Positions 25,465-33,837 of a stretch of DNA of 58,271 nucleotides are shown here, piece by piece. Position 1 is the stretch's first letter. The number at the start of each line of letters is the position of its first letter. The notes under the pieces were generated by a model. The model was not told the DNA's origin and searched no databases. It saw only the letters and a list, made by a program, of their open reading frames with translations. Source of the stretch: Chloroflexota bacterium (lineage in GTDB: Bacteria; Chloroflexota; Anaerolineae; Anaerolineales; Villigracilaceae); assembly GCA_024434165.1 (NCBI GenBank), contig QMIW01000014.1:1-58271 (forward strand). Direction: 5' to 3'. Made by a program: the position numbers and the translations under genes.

Positions 25465-27901
25465 CGTGGTCGGGGCAGGGATCGGTGAGGGGTTTGCTTT
25501 GATGGGAAACATGCTCAAAGTCAACCACGCGCGCTTCAAGCAGGCTGTCGCCCACGTCGCAGGCAAGGACGACGACATCCGCCCCCTGTTTGAAGTCGAG
25601 CAATTCCCTTGTAGGGAAGATCAAATTCTGATGGCTGGAATTGATGAGGATGAAACCGATGCGCGGAAAATCCTGCCCGGCATACGCGGGCCAGGGATTG
25701 GCGGAGGAAAGCCCCTCCCCTTTCCAATACATGCGCGGGAACATCAAGCGCCCTTCGAGCAGAACCGCATTGGGCTGCGCCAAAAAGGATTGCATGTCTT
25801 CCCGGTCATAGCCGCTGGCTTCGAGTTTTGCGATCAATTCATCCTGCGTGGAGGTGTAACGCGGCTGGGCAAATCCCTTTGCCAGCCAGGGGAGCGAACC
25901 AATGAGCACGAAGATGAACACCGGCAAAAGAAACCGCGCACGGAACCCGGCAAATGTGATGGAAGCCGGCTCGGGCGGCTGCGCCTGTGGAAAGACTTTT
26001 TCCGGCTTTGCGCCAAACAAAAGCGCCAAACCGCCCAAAATCTCAATCGCGCCGACGGCAAAGTAAAAATAGATGACCCAATCCACCGGCATGTTGTAAC
26101 GCCAACTGGAGAAGCGGGCAATGCCGTTGGAGAGCGCGTATCCCAAATTGAACGCCAGCGGGACAAACCCCAGCCAGCCCATGCGCCGCCACGCTGCGCC
26201 AAACCCCGCCGCGAGGACGAGGAGATAGACCAAAACCAGAACGACGTTGTACCATTCGAGCGAGCCGTCCCATTCGACCCAGTACAGGTTGACTGGCTCC
26301 TGAAACCCGTTGAACGGCTTGATGAGCGGAAGCGCGAGCAAGCCGCCGATCTCGGTGTTCAGGAAATGCGCCGCGATGAAATTGGCAACGTAGGCGGGAT
26401 TTTCCAGCGTGAATGAGACGATGCGTTCGCGCACGCTGTCGGTCTTCGGGTCGAACTGGCTCAAATCCAGGTTGCCCGTAAAGGCATATTGACTGTAGAT
26501 CACCGCCACTTGATTGGGATCGTCGAAGGAAAATTTGCCGGAAATCGTGTAGTTATGCGTGAGCCACGGCAGGACGACAAGCAGCATCGCCGCGCCGAAG
26601 ACAATGCCCGCCTTGAACCACGCCGCCCAATCGAATTTCATGACGAACAGGACAAGCACGAACAACACCGGCAGGGTCAGCATGGACTGCGTGCGGAACA
26701 ACAGGAACAGACCAAATGCTCCGCCCGCCACGAGCGTGGACTTGAAATCCCTCCGCTCCAGCCACCAGATGACGACCAGACAGATCAGCGCAACCGCCAT
26801 TGCGGTTGGGAAGTCGGTAGTGAACATTTTGGAGTTTGCCACGCGCGTGTTCGAGGCGATCCACAAACCGGTGTACTCGCGGAAAACGGCGAACAGCGCT
26901 GCGGTCACACCGGCGGCGGGCGAGTGCAGCTTTTTTCCGAGGAAATACAACGCCACCGGAAAAAACGCCAGTACCAGCGTTTGCGCGGCGATGATGGCGG
27001 GGTAGTTCTGGTCGAAGAGCAGGTGCAGGAAGGCGAGGAACGTCACATACAACGGACGCGGCGGGATGCCGCCGAAGTAGTCTGCGCCGATGAGCAGGCT
27101 CTGCGCGGAGAAGTCGTAGAATCCCGCATCGGAATACGGCAGGGGAAGATTCGTCGGCGGGGAGATGGGGGCGTAGAAACTGTTGGCGAGCGTTTCGAGC
27201 GGGACGCTCAGCCAGAGGGCGGCGGCGGTGAGGTAGAGGGCGAGGGGAAGTAGGTAATTGGTAACTGGTAGTTGGTAATTGGCGATGCGCCCGGAAAGCA
27301 GAAGAAGGACGGTAAAGCCGATAAGGATGGAAAGGATAAACTGCCAGCCCTGTATGGCTACGCCGGGTTCGCCCCAGTAGGCGGTGTCGGGAGTCACTCC
27401 AATTTTGGTGAGGGAGACGAACAGGAAAACAGTAATCAGTAAACAGTAAGCAGCCAGGGCAGCGAGGTAAACCGGTTTGCGCGCGATGAGCGCATCGGGA
27501 TGAAATCCGTTTTTGAGGAGCAGGAGGAGCAGGACCGCTTCGAGGCTGAGAAAGAGCAAAAGCCACAGCAGCGGGCTGAGCCGCTCATAGTAGGGCAGGA
27601 GCCGCTCCGGGTCGAGATAACGCAAAAGGAACAGGATCAGGCTCAACGTCAGTACAAGAAGCGCAGTGGAGAAAATGACCGGCGCGGCAGCAAGCCGCTC
27701 GAAGCGGGAAATGCCGCGGCGTGCGAAAATTCCCAATCCAATCCCTGAAAGGAAAAGAAACGCAAACGCCCCAAGCAGGGCAAGGCGCGCGAGGGATAAG
27801 CCCTCCGAAGGCACGCGCATCAGTGCGGCGGCGGCAGCCAAAGACTGAAAAGCCGCGGCGAAGAAGAACCACGGCAGGAGTTGGGGCGTTTTATTTTGCA
27901 T
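25445..27901 (-). CDS. Large multi-spanning membrane protein, glycosyltransferase-like
   Basis: An 818-aa protein with about a dozen or more hydrophobic segments across residues 1-640 and a soluble C-terminal ~170 residues. The topology and an early luminal loop (TPDTAYWGEPGVAIQGW) recall GT39/PMT-type mannosyltransferases, but no decisive motif is seen, so the call is tentative. Two in-frame heptanucleotide repeat blocks encode parts of it (NYQLPVTNYLLP at 27253-27282 and CLLITVF at 27431-27458). Its last residues (HALITDN) and stop come from another such array. Confidence 0.6.
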   Translation of the reverse strand: MQNKTPQLLPWFFFAAAFQSLAAAAALMRVPSEGLSLARLALLGAFAFLFLSGIGLGIFARRGISRFERLAAAPVIFSTALLVLTLSLILFLLRYLDPERLLPYYERLSPLLWLLLFLSLEAVLLLLLLKNGFHPDALIARKPVYLAALAAYCLLITVFLFVSLTKIGVTPDTAYWGEPGVAIQGWQFILSILIGFTVLLLLSGRIANYQLPVTNYLLPLALYLTAAALWLSVPLETLANSFYAPISPPTNLPLPYSDAGFYDFSAQSLLIGADYFGGIPPRPLYVTFLAFLHLLFDQNYPAIIAAQTLVLAFFPVALYFLGKKLHSPAAGVTAALFAVFREYTGLWIASNTRVANSKMFTTDFPTAMAVALICLVVIWWLERRDFKSTLVAGGAFGLFLLFRTQSMLTLPVLFVLVLFVMKFDWAAWFKAGIVFGAAMLLVVLPWLTHNYTISGKFSFDDPNQVAVIYSQYAFTGNLDLSQFDPKTDSVRERIVSFTLENPAYVANFIAAHFLNTEIGGLLALPLIKPFNGFQEPVNLYWVEWDGSLEWYNVVLVLVYLLVLAAGFGAAWRRMGWLGFVPLAFNLGYALSNGIARFSSWRYNMPVDWVIYFYFAVGAIEILGGLALLFGAKPEKVFPQAQPPEPASITFAGFRARFLLPVFIFVLIGSLPWLAKGFAQPRYTSTQDELIAKLEASGYDREDMQSFLAQPNAVLLEGRLMFPRMYWKGEGLSSANPWPAYAGQDFPRIGFILINSSHQNLIFPTRELLDFKQGADVVVLACDVGDSLLEARVVDFEHVSHQSKPLTDPCPDHALITDN
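27253..27282 (-). repeat. In-frame heptanucleotide block 1 in the membrane protein gene
   Basis: Four 7-bp units (GGTAATT, GGTAACT, GGTAGTT, GGTAATT) within the coding sequence. Together they encode NYQLPVTNY without breaking the frame. Confidence 0.8.
27431..27458 (-). repeat. In-frame heptanucleotide block 2 in the membrane protein gene
   Basis: Four 7-bp units (CAGTAAT, CAGTAAA, CAGTAAG, CAGCCAG) inside a predicted membrane segment. 28 bp in total, with the frame kept by flanking sequence. Confidence 0.75.
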
Positions 27902-27912
27902 GTTGAAAATTC

Positions 27913-27984
27913 ACCACAGATGAACCCGGATAAACACAAATGAATTATCCAATCCATCTGCGCTCATCTGCGTTCCGCTGTGGT
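27913..27984. repeat. Imperfect palindromic repeat filling an intergenic gap
   Basis: ACCACAG at 27913-27919 and CTGTGGT at 27978-27984 bound a 72-bp stretch with ATCTGCGCTCATCTGCG and related CACAGATGAACCCGGAT text. It occupies the whole space between the stop of the 100-aa gene and the start of the membrane protein gene. Confidence 0.6.
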
Positions 27985-28286
27985 TAGAACTGAAATCCCG
28001 TGCGGACGGGTACAATTTTATACGAGTAATTTTTGACGTATCCAAACAGGCGGTCCTGTAACATGCCCCATTCGGACGAGGCGAGGATCTTCCGCGCCTG
28101 TTCCACGTCGGACGCGAGCAAGCCCACCTGGATCTGCGGGTACGAGCCGTACAGTGTCGCCCAGGCTTCGGCGGGCTGTAAGCCGAGCCGCTGCACACCG
28201 GGCACGAATTCACCGATGACGAATTCGAAATATTCCTGATCGCGTTCCGCCGCGATATCCCAGGTCATGATGACTTTGACTGGCAT
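27984..28286 (-). CDS. Small hypothetical protein, possible dimeric alpha/beta barrel
   Basis: A 100-aa soluble protein with strand-helix pattern: KVIMTWDIAAERDQEYFEFVIGEF at the start, then WATLYGSYPQIQVGLLASDVEQA and MLQDRLFGYVKNYSYKIV. The arrangement suggests a ferredoxin-like dimeric barrel, but no family is identified. It lies 17 nt downstream of the metallo-hydrolase gene and is probably cotranscribed with it. Confidence 0.7.
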   Translation of the reverse strand: MPVKVIMTWDIAAERDQEYFEFVIGEFVPGVQRLGLQPAEAWATLYGSYPQIQVGLLASDVEQARKILASSEWGMLQDRLFGYVKNYSYKIVPVRTGFQF

Positions 28287-28303
28287 GTTTACCCTTCGGG
28301 CAT

Positions 28304-28957
28304 CTACCCTTGCTGGTAATCCAGCACGACAACCCTGGTTTCCTCGGGCAAACCGGAGCGCGTCACCTTCAGTGAAGGCTGCGCTTCGATTTTACCCAAG
28401 CCCATTTCCTTGAGGAATTTGTTGAGCGAGTCGAGGCTGATCTTTGCGGCGGGTGTGGAATAGTGCATGGGGATGACAAGATTCGGCTCGATGAGGCTGA
28501 CCACTTCCGCGGCTTTGGCGGCGTTGAGGCTGCTCCCGCCTCCCACCGGGACGAGGAGCACGTTCACCGTTCCCAGGGCTTCGACTTCGCTTTGAGTGGG
28601 GACCTCCTGCAAATCGCCGAGGTGCGCTACGGTGATGCCGTCGTAATCGAAAACATAAAGCGTGTTGCGGACCTTATCCTTGTTCTTTTTGCCGCCTCCG
28701 CCGCCGCCGGTCTGCACGGCAGTGATGAACACGCCGCCGATCTCGAACTCGCCCGCGCCGGTGAGGACGTGGGTCGTGCCCTTGACGGCGTCGCTGTTGT
28801 TGTGACCGGGCGCGTCGTGGCTGATGGTGACGATTTCCGCTTTGAGTTTGAGCGCGTCGTACCCCACCGTCTTGTGGTCAAACGGGTCGGTGACGACGGT
28901 TGCGTAATTGCGTTCGGTCAAGCGAAAACAGGAATGTCCGTACCAGGTAATTTCCAT
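28304..28957 (-). CDS. MBL-fold metal-dependent hydrolase
   Basis: A 217-aa beta-lactamase-fold protein from the ATG at 28957 (GGAGG 10 nt upstream), starting MEITWYGHSCFRL as in the L-ascorbate-6-phosphate-lactonase-like (UPF0173) family. Further elements are VVTDPFDHK, TISHDAPGHNN, VAHLGDL and IPMHYST. The first metal motif reads SHDAPGHNN rather than HxHxDH, so metal loading and activity are uncertain. Confidence 0.85.
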   Translation of the reverse strand: MEITWYGHSCFRLTERNYATVVTDPFDHKTVGYDALKLKAEIVTISHDAPGHNNSDAVKGTTHVLTGAGEFEIGGVFITAVQTGGGGGGKKNKDKVRNTLYVFDYDGITVAHLGDLQEVPTQSEVEALGTVNVLLVPVGGGSSLNAAKAAEVVSLIEPNLVIPMHYSTPAAKISLDSLNKFLKEMGLGKIEAQPSLKVTRSGLPEETRVVVLDYQQG

Positions 28958-29043
28958 GTAAAGTAAGCCTCCAGGGAATATTATAACCGATGGATTCAAT
29001 GCGCCTGAAGGCTGGATTTGGGGAGTGATTCAGTCACCCGCGA

Positions 29044-30543
29044 TCAGTTGTCAGGGGCAAGGTCTTCCTCGATGGATTCGAATTGATTTAGGGCGGTTCG
29101 CAAGTCTTCCACGATCTCGGCAGCCAACACGTCAGGAGGCGGCAGGTTGGCAGAATCTTCCAACGACTCGTCCCTCAGCCAGAAGATGTCGAGGCTGACT
29201 TTGTCGCGCGCCATCAGTTCTTCGTAGGTAAAACTTCGCCAGCGACCAGACTCATTGGTTGACGACCAGGTTGGGGTGCGTTCGAAGCGGTTATCGGCAT
29301 GGAAACATTCCACGAATTCGTCGAGATTTCCACGCGCCAGCGGATTCGTCTTGAGCGTAAAGTCCATATTGGTGCGCAAGTCATAGATCCAGAGTTGCTT
29401 GGTCCACGGGGTTTCGGAGGCGGGCTTTCGGTCCAAGAAAAGAACGTTGGCTTTGACGCCCTGGGCGTAGAAGATGCCCGTCGGCAGCCGCAGGAGGGTA
29501 TGGACATCACATTCATGCAGGAGCTTTCTTCGTACCACTTCGCCCGCGCCGCCCTCAAAGAGGACGTTATCAGGAACGACGATTGCCGCCCTGCCGTTCA
29601 TGTTGAGGATGTTCTTGACATGCTGGACGAAGTTGAGCTGCTTGTTGCTGGTGGAAGTCCAGAAATCTTCACGGACGATGTTCTGCGCCTCGCGTTTGAT
29701 CTCGCCTTCGTCTGTGACAAAGGTGACGCTGGACTTTTTGCCGAAGGGCGGGTTGGTCAGCACCATGTCGAAGTATTGACCAGGATGGGAGGCGAGGCTA
29801 TCCGCCACGTGAATGGGGCTGCGACCCGTTGATCCATCGCCATTTGCGCCGATGCCGTGCAAATACAAATTCATCACGCACAGGCGCGCGGTATTGTCCA
29901 CGATCTCCCAACCATGCAAGGCGTGATGACGAAGATGATTCCACTGGTCGCGGTCGAGGGTATTGTGTGCGGCGATGTAATCGTGCGCGGCGAGCAGGAA
30001 TCCGCCTGTGCCTGCGGCGGGATCGCAGATGGTTTGACCGGGCTGCGGGCGCATGACATCCACAATCGCCTTGATGAGGGGACGCGGCGTGAAGTATTGA
30101 CCCGCGCCGCTCTTGGTATCCTGCGCGTTCTTTTCGAGCAAACCTTCGTAAATCTCGCCTTTGACATCAATATCCAAGCCGATCCAGGTCTCGCCGTCAA
30201 TCAGTTCGATCAGGCGGCGGAGTTTGGCTGGGTCTTGAATTTTATTCTGCGCCTTACGGAAGATTACGGGAATCAACCCCGCGCCTTGACCCAAGCCAGT
30301 AAGAATTTCACGGTAATGACTTTCGAGCGCATCACCATCGAGCCGTTGCAGGCTCGCCCAGTTGTATTGAGGCGGGATGGCGCTCGGTCTGCCGAGCATG
30401 GACGCGTTTTCCGCATCCATTTTCAGAAAGAGCAGGTAAGTAAGTTGCTCGACGTAATCGCCATAGGACATGCCGTCGTCACGCAGGACGTTGCAGTAAT
30501 TCCACAGGCGTTGGACGATGGTAGTAGAGGAGGGAGTGTTCAT
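29044..30543 (-). CDS. hsdM: Type I restriction-modification methyltransferase subunit HsdM
   Basis: N6-adenine DNA methyltransferase (499 aa). The N-terminal helical domain is followed by SAM motif I (DPAAGTGGFLLAAHDY) and the catalytic NPPFG motif (FDMVLTNPPFGKKS). It forms the M2S complex with HsdS. It is last in the R-S-(RAYT)-(HEAT)-M locus, an unusual order. The ATG directly abuts a 7-bp-period array and has no visible Shine-Dalgarno sequence. Confidence 0.95.
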   Translation of the reverse strand: MNTPSSTTIVQRLWNYCNVLRDDGMSYGDYVEQLTYLLFLKMDAENASMLGRPSAIPPQYNWASLQRLDGDALESHYREILTGLGQGAGLIPVIFRKAQNKIQDPAKLRRLIELIDGETWIGLDIDVKGEIYEGLLEKNAQDTKSGAGQYFTPRPLIKAIVDVMRPQPGQTICDPAAGTGGFLLAAHDYIAAHNTLDRDQWNHLRHHALHGWEIVDNTARLCVMNLYLHGIGANGDGSTGRSPIHVADSLASHPGQYFDMVLTNPPFGKKSSVTFVTDEGEIKREAQNIVREDFWTSTSNKQLNFVQHVKNILNMNGRAAIVVPDNVLFEGGAGEVVRRKLLHECDVHTLLRLPTGIFYAQGVKANVLFLDRKPASETPWTKQLWIYDLRTNMDFTLKTNPLARGNLDEFVECFHADNRFERTPTWSSTNESGRWRSFTYEELMARDKVSLDIFWLRDESLEDSANLPPPDVLAAEIVEDLRTALNQFESIEEDLAPDN

Positions 30544-30578
30544 GGATCAGGTTTCAGGTGTCAAGTGTCAGATGTTGG
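30544..30578 (-). repeat. Heptanucleotide-period array before hsdM
   Basis: Units on the plus strand TCAGGTT, TCAGGTG, TCAAGTG, TCAGATG, TTGGGGT at exact 7-bp steps, filling nearly all the gap between the HEAT-like gene and the hsdM ATG. Confidence 0.78.
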
Positions 30579-30585
30579 GGTAAGG

Positions 30586-31431
30586 TTACTTTTTCTTGTG
30601 TTTCCTACGGGCTTTCTTAGCCTGTTTTTGTTTTTTCTTTTCCTTCTTTTCCTGGTCGCGCTGGCGGCGTCCTTCTTCGCGGCGCGTTGCTTTCTCGCTT
30701 TCCCATGCCAACTTGGGATCTTTCGCCCAGTAAAAACGCGGCGGCGGGGTGAGACGTTTTTTCAACAATCCAACCAGGATTTGGAAATCTTCGAAATCTC
30801 CCAGCACGGAAATATCCACCGCGTCTGCCTGATAGGCGCGTTCCACCAGCGGAGCAGCCTCGACCGCTTTTAGTTCAGCCAGGTAATCAATCAAGAAGGC
30901 ATTGATCGTCTCGCCATTTTCGGCGTATCGTTCCAACGCGGCCTGCAGAGCCTCCACGCAGGCGCTTCGATATTCGGGATTTTGTTTGCCGATCTCCGCC
31001 AAGCCATGGGACATCGTAACGGAAGCCCATTTGAATTTATCGGGCTTCAATAAATAATCGCGGAGGGGCGGGATACTCGCTGGACCGATCATCCCCAGAA
31101 CTTCGGGAATGTCTTCCATAAGCCAATCGGCATTCTCATCTTCATTCCATACGATCAGGCGCACCAGGGATGGAATGGCTTGCTCCGCCTTCAACTGTCC
31201 AAGCGCCCGCCAGGCATGGATGGGGGCGTAGGATTCAGGCGCGTTGCTTACATCTTCATCAGGCCAGAAGGATTCGATGTCGTCAAGAATGCGAATCAAT
31301 TCTGGAGTGTGCTCATCCGTTATGCCGAGTTCCAGATAATTGTGCCATTCGGAAACGCGAGCACTTTTTTCGCCAAGCGAGACGAGCGCCAAAACGGGGG
31401 CAGAAAAATCTTTTGGAAAAGTGTATGCCAT
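30586..31431 (-). CDS. HEAT-repeat-like protein with lysine-rich tail
   Basis: A 281-aa helical protein resembling DUF1186 or HEAT-like proteins: repeated helical pairs such as APIHAWRALGQLKAEQAIPSLV, EVLGMIGPASIPPLRDYL and INAFLIDYLAELKAVEAAPLVE. The last ~40 residues are extremely basic (RREEGRRQRDQEKKEKKKQ and more Lys), suiting nucleic-acid binding. It lies between the RAYT and hsdM genes in the restriction locus. Function is unknown; it may be a passenger or accessory protein. Confidence 0.75.
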   Translation of the reverse strand: MAYTFPKDFSAPVLALVSLGEKSARVSEWHNYLELGITDEHTPELIRILDDIESFWPDEDVSNAPESYAPIHAWRALGQLKAEQAIPSLVRLIVWNEDENADWLMEDIPEVLGMIGPASIPPLRDYLLKPDKFKWASVTMSHGLAEIGKQNPEYRSACVEALQAALERYAENGETINAFLIDYLAELKAVEAAPLVERAYQADAVDISVLGDFEDFQILVGLLKKRLTPPPRFYWAKDPKLAWESEKATRREEGRRQRDQEKKEKKKQKQAKKARRKHKKK

Positions 31432-31441
31432 CGCAATTTTC

Positions 31442-32188
31442 CTAATCCTCTGTTCCTAATATTAAATCCGTCACATCGTCCAGATATTCCTCCACTTTTT
31501 CGGGTGGCGGGATCTTGCGGAGGTTTTCGAGATTGTCTCTGTCCATCTTCCAATTTACGGGGTTATCAATGATGTATTGCCGAATGGCGTTTAATTCACG
31601 ATCGTTGCGGATGATGTGTTCGTAATAATTGCCTTGCCAAAATTTCGCGCGGCGTGACGGGTCGTTGATCTCGACCCAATCCAAATATACCTTGAATACC
31701 AACGATTTGAACGCGCCAACAATATCACCCAACGCGGGCGCGGCGTTGATTTTTTGCGGTTGCGGTATTCTGTAGGGACGGGGCTTGCCCCCGTCCGATG
31801 GTGCGCCCCCGTCCGATGGTGCGCCCCCGTCCGATGGTGCGCCCCCGTCCGATGGTGCGCCCCCGTTCAGGATACCCGCAGGGGGTATCCCTACATCCCC
31901 ATCCGTGTTTTGCGCAATCTGGACGCCCGCAAGGGGCGTCCCTACGTTGTTCCATACGATGAAATGGATGTGATTTGGCATGACAACGAATTCATCCAAT
32001 TCAATCGTCGGGAACCATGACGGCAACGCGTACCAGACATCATGGATGATTGCATTGACAATTGGATCATCCAAGACATGTTCGCGGTTTTTCGTGCAAA
32101 TGGTGACAAAATACGCGCCCGCGTTGTGGTAATCATACCCCTTCAATCGAATGGATCGCCGATGATGTTTGGTGGGATCATATTTCAT
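31442..32188 (-). CDS. REP-associated tyrosine transposase (RAYT, Y1 family)
   Basis: A 248-aa single-strand DNA transposase of the Y1/HUH class. The N-terminus RRSIRLKGYDYHNAGAYFVT, the HUH-type motif NHIHFIVW, and the catalytic-Tyr region FWQGNYYEHIIRNDRELN are intact. The start at 32188 has GGAG at 7 nt; the longer frame runs through repeats. The middle of the protein holds repeat-derived sequence (GAPSDG four times, GKPRPYRIP). RAYTs bind and move REP hairpins with a GTAG foot, and such hairpins lie within and around this gene. Confidence 0.93.
   Translation of the reverse strand: MKYDPTKHHRRSIRLKGYDYHNAGAYFVTICTKNREHVLDDPIVNAIIHDVWYALPSWFPTIELDEFVVMPNHIHFIVWNNVGTPLAGVQIAQNTDGDVGIPPAGILNGGAPSDGGAPSDGGAPSDGGAPSDGGKPRPYRIPQPQKINAAPALGDIVGAFKSLVFKVYLDWVEINDPSRRAKFWQGNYYEHIIRNDRELNAIRQYIIDNPVNWKMDRDNLENLRKIPPPEKVEEYLDDVTDLILGTED
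31772..31945. repeat. GTAG-footed REP hairpins and 18-bp tandem array inside the RAYT gene
   Basis: Three REPs: plus-strand GTAGGGACGGGG-cttgc-CCCCGTCC (31772-31796), and minus-strand GTAGGGATACCC-cctgc-GGGTATCC (31870-31894) and GTAGGGACGCCC-cttgc-GGGCGTCC (31921-31945). Between them an 18-bp unit (CCCCCGTCCGATGGTGCG) repeats four times at 31788-31859. All are in frame with the transposase. Confidence 0.88.
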
Positions 32189-32199
32189 ATTCATTCTCC

Positions 32200-32306
32200 G
32201 TAGGGACAGGGCTTGCCCCTGTCCCGGACATCCGCAAATGGACATCCGCAAATGGACATCCGCAAATGGACATCCGCAAACGGACATCCGCAAGGGATGT
32301 CCCTAC
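32200..32306. repeat. REP cluster upstream of the RAYT gene (two REPs and 14-bp tandem units)
   Basis: A plus-strand REP (GTAGGGACAGGG-cttgc-CCCTGTCC, 32200-32224) is followed by five 14-bp units starting GGACATCCGCAAA (32226, 32240, 32254, 32268, 32282). The fifth is completed to a minus-strand REP (GTAGGGACATCC-cttgc-GGATGTCC, 32282-32306), whose foot gives the hsdS stop codon. Confidence 0.9.
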
Positions 32307-33586
32307 AGTTTGCCCTCGAATGCGGACCGTAACACCGCCTGCCTCAGCCGTGACGCACGCGCCAGCCCCGCCTCCACCGCGGACTCGACCTCGCGGACCA
32401 CCGACAGCCGCCGCTCGACCTCCGCCACGATTCGCCTCTGTTCCTCCAGCGGGGGAAGGGGAACAGGAATTTGCTGTATACGGAAAAGAGCAAGTTTTGG
32501 TTGATTGGTAGAGATTGTCTTTTCAGCAATGGTCGCTTGACCAGATGGACTTGCTAAAGCAAAGTGCAAATACTTTGGCAAAATATCTTTGAGATTACAA
32601 ATCTTTGCCGCATTCTCTGTCAAATTTGCACCATTCAAAATTTCAGGTATTACGCCAGTCACTCCAATTGTGCCAGCAATTGAAATATAAACATCCTCAG
32701 TCGAGATTGTATATCGGCTAATCTGTTCTTGCGTTTCTTCCTTGAGATACTTCAAGTTCTCAGTATTGATTGTTCCATTTTCAAAATCTGTGACACGGAT
32801 ATATGGATACTCCGTTGGTTCATCGGAATATGTATGTTTTGCAGGCAATCTTTTTCCACCTTTTACTTCAGCAACATCGCCAACAGAGACCCACCTCCAC
32901 CCCTCAGGCAACTCACCCTCACCCCCGTCCCCTCTCCCAGCGGGAGAGGGGTGAGGGGTGAGGGCGCCGCTCACCGCCGCCTTGAGCACGGATGCCTTGT
33001 ACCGCCTCAACCCCGCGCGGACGCGCTCCAGCGCCGCCACGCCCGCCTCCAAGTCGCTGAACAGTTCCTCGATTCGGCTCACGATCCGTTCTTGCTCAGG
33101 GAGTGGTGGAAATGGTAGTTTTAGTTTGGCAAGATTTTTGCGAGAAATTCTTTTGCGTGTTGAGCCACTTTGTAAACTTTCAACATCGGCTCTAAATTGA
33201 GGCGAATTAATTGCGTGCATCAACCAGCGATGTTCGGCATTTTTGGTTCGAACAATGCACACATCAACTACAGTTACAGATTGTTTTTTATCGCCTGGAA
33301 AAATACAAGCCCTTCCAAGTGGGTCAGGCATACGTGCAATTAGCAAATCGCCTTTTTCAAGAAATGTGCAGCCAAGTTCTAATGCTTTCTCGTGAGTGAG
33401 AAATCGGTTTGATCTATTCCGATAATATCCATCGCCAACATCAGCCAATTGAATTAGGCGTATTTCGCCCTCGGGGTCTTGATCTTTGCTTTCAACCCAA
33501 TCACCATCAATAAAGACACCATCGGAATCTAAAACATCCTCAAGAGTCTTCCACTCCCAACCATCAGGCAAGCTCCTATTCACCAT
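32303..33586 (-). CDS. hsdS: Type I restriction-modification specificity subunit HsdS
   Basis: DNA-recognition subunit (427 aa) with two target-recognition domains and conserved helical spacers. The first TRD spans residues ~1-160 and ends in LPFPPLPEQERIVSRIEELFSDL; the second ends in IPVPLPPLEEQRRIVAEVERRLS. Between them, after SVLKAAVSGAL, lies TPHPSPAGRGDGGEGE. This is encoded by a palindrome (CCCCTCTCCC-agc-GGGAGAGGGG, around 32930-32955) inserted in frame. The TAG stop comes from a REP. TRD sequences are variable, so target site is unknown. Confidence 0.94.
   Translation of the reverse strand: MVNRSLPDGWEWKTLEDVLDSDGVFIDGDWVESKDQDPEGEIRLIQLADVGDGYYRNRSNRFLTHEKALELGCTFLEKGDLLIARMPDPLGRACIFPGDKKQSVTVVDVCIVRTKNAEHRWLMHAINSPQFRADVESLQSGSTRKRISRKNLAKLKLPFPPLPEQERIVSRIEELFSDLEAGVAALERVRAGLRRYKASVLKAAVSGALTPHPSPAGRGDGGEGELPEGWRWVSVGDVAEVKGGKRLPAKHTYSDEPTEYPYIRVTDFENGTINTENLKYLKEETQEQISRYTISTEDVYISIAGTIGVTGVIPEILNGANLTENAAKICNLKDILPKYLHFALASPSGQATIAEKTISTNQPKLALFRIQQIPVPLPPLEEQRRIVAEVERRLSVVREVESAVEAGLARASRLRQAVLRSAFEGKL
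32903..32975. repeat. In-frame palindromic insertion in hsdS
   Basis: CTCACCC...CCCCTCTCCC-agc-GGGAGAGGGGTGAGGGGTGAGGG within the hsdS inter-domain linker. Its core (CTCTCCC/GGGAGAG with flanking GGGTGAGGG) is the same as in the MITE-like copies flanking the PTS operon. Confidence 0.75.
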
Positions 33587-33607
33587 TTACCAATATCCTC
33601 TACTCTC

Positions 33608-33837
33608 TGTACGGGCGGGCCCTGCGTCCGCCCTGCTCGTTGGACGGGGGCAAGCCCCATCCCATGTACGGGCGGGCCCTGCGTCCGCCCTGCTCGTTGG
33701 ACGGGGGCAAGCCCCATCCCATGTACGGGCGGGCCCTGTGTCCGCCCTGCTCTTTGGACGGGGGCGAGCCCCATCCCATGTACGGGCGGGCCCTGCGTCC
33801 GCCCTGCTCTTTGGACGGGGGCAAGCCCCATCCCTAC
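33608..33837. repeat. 57-bp tandem repeat (four units) ending in a GTAG REP
   Basis: Exact 57-bp period with units at 33608, 33665, 33722 and 33779, each TGTACGGGCGGGCCCTG...CAAGCCCCATCCC, with few substitutions. The last unit ends as a REP on the minus strand (GTAGGGATGGGG-cttg-CCCCCGTCC, 33813-33837). The foot supplies the stop codon of hsdR. It fills the hsdR-hsdS gap. Confidence 0.92.

Noticed and set aside
31754-32020. Small frames with RWCAPV or SDGAPP repeats
   Set aside because: Other-frame readings of the 18-bp tandem array inside the transposase gene.
33608-33837. CRISPR-like array
   Set aside because: The units are contiguous identical 57-bp repeats without unique spacers, and no cas genes are nearby.
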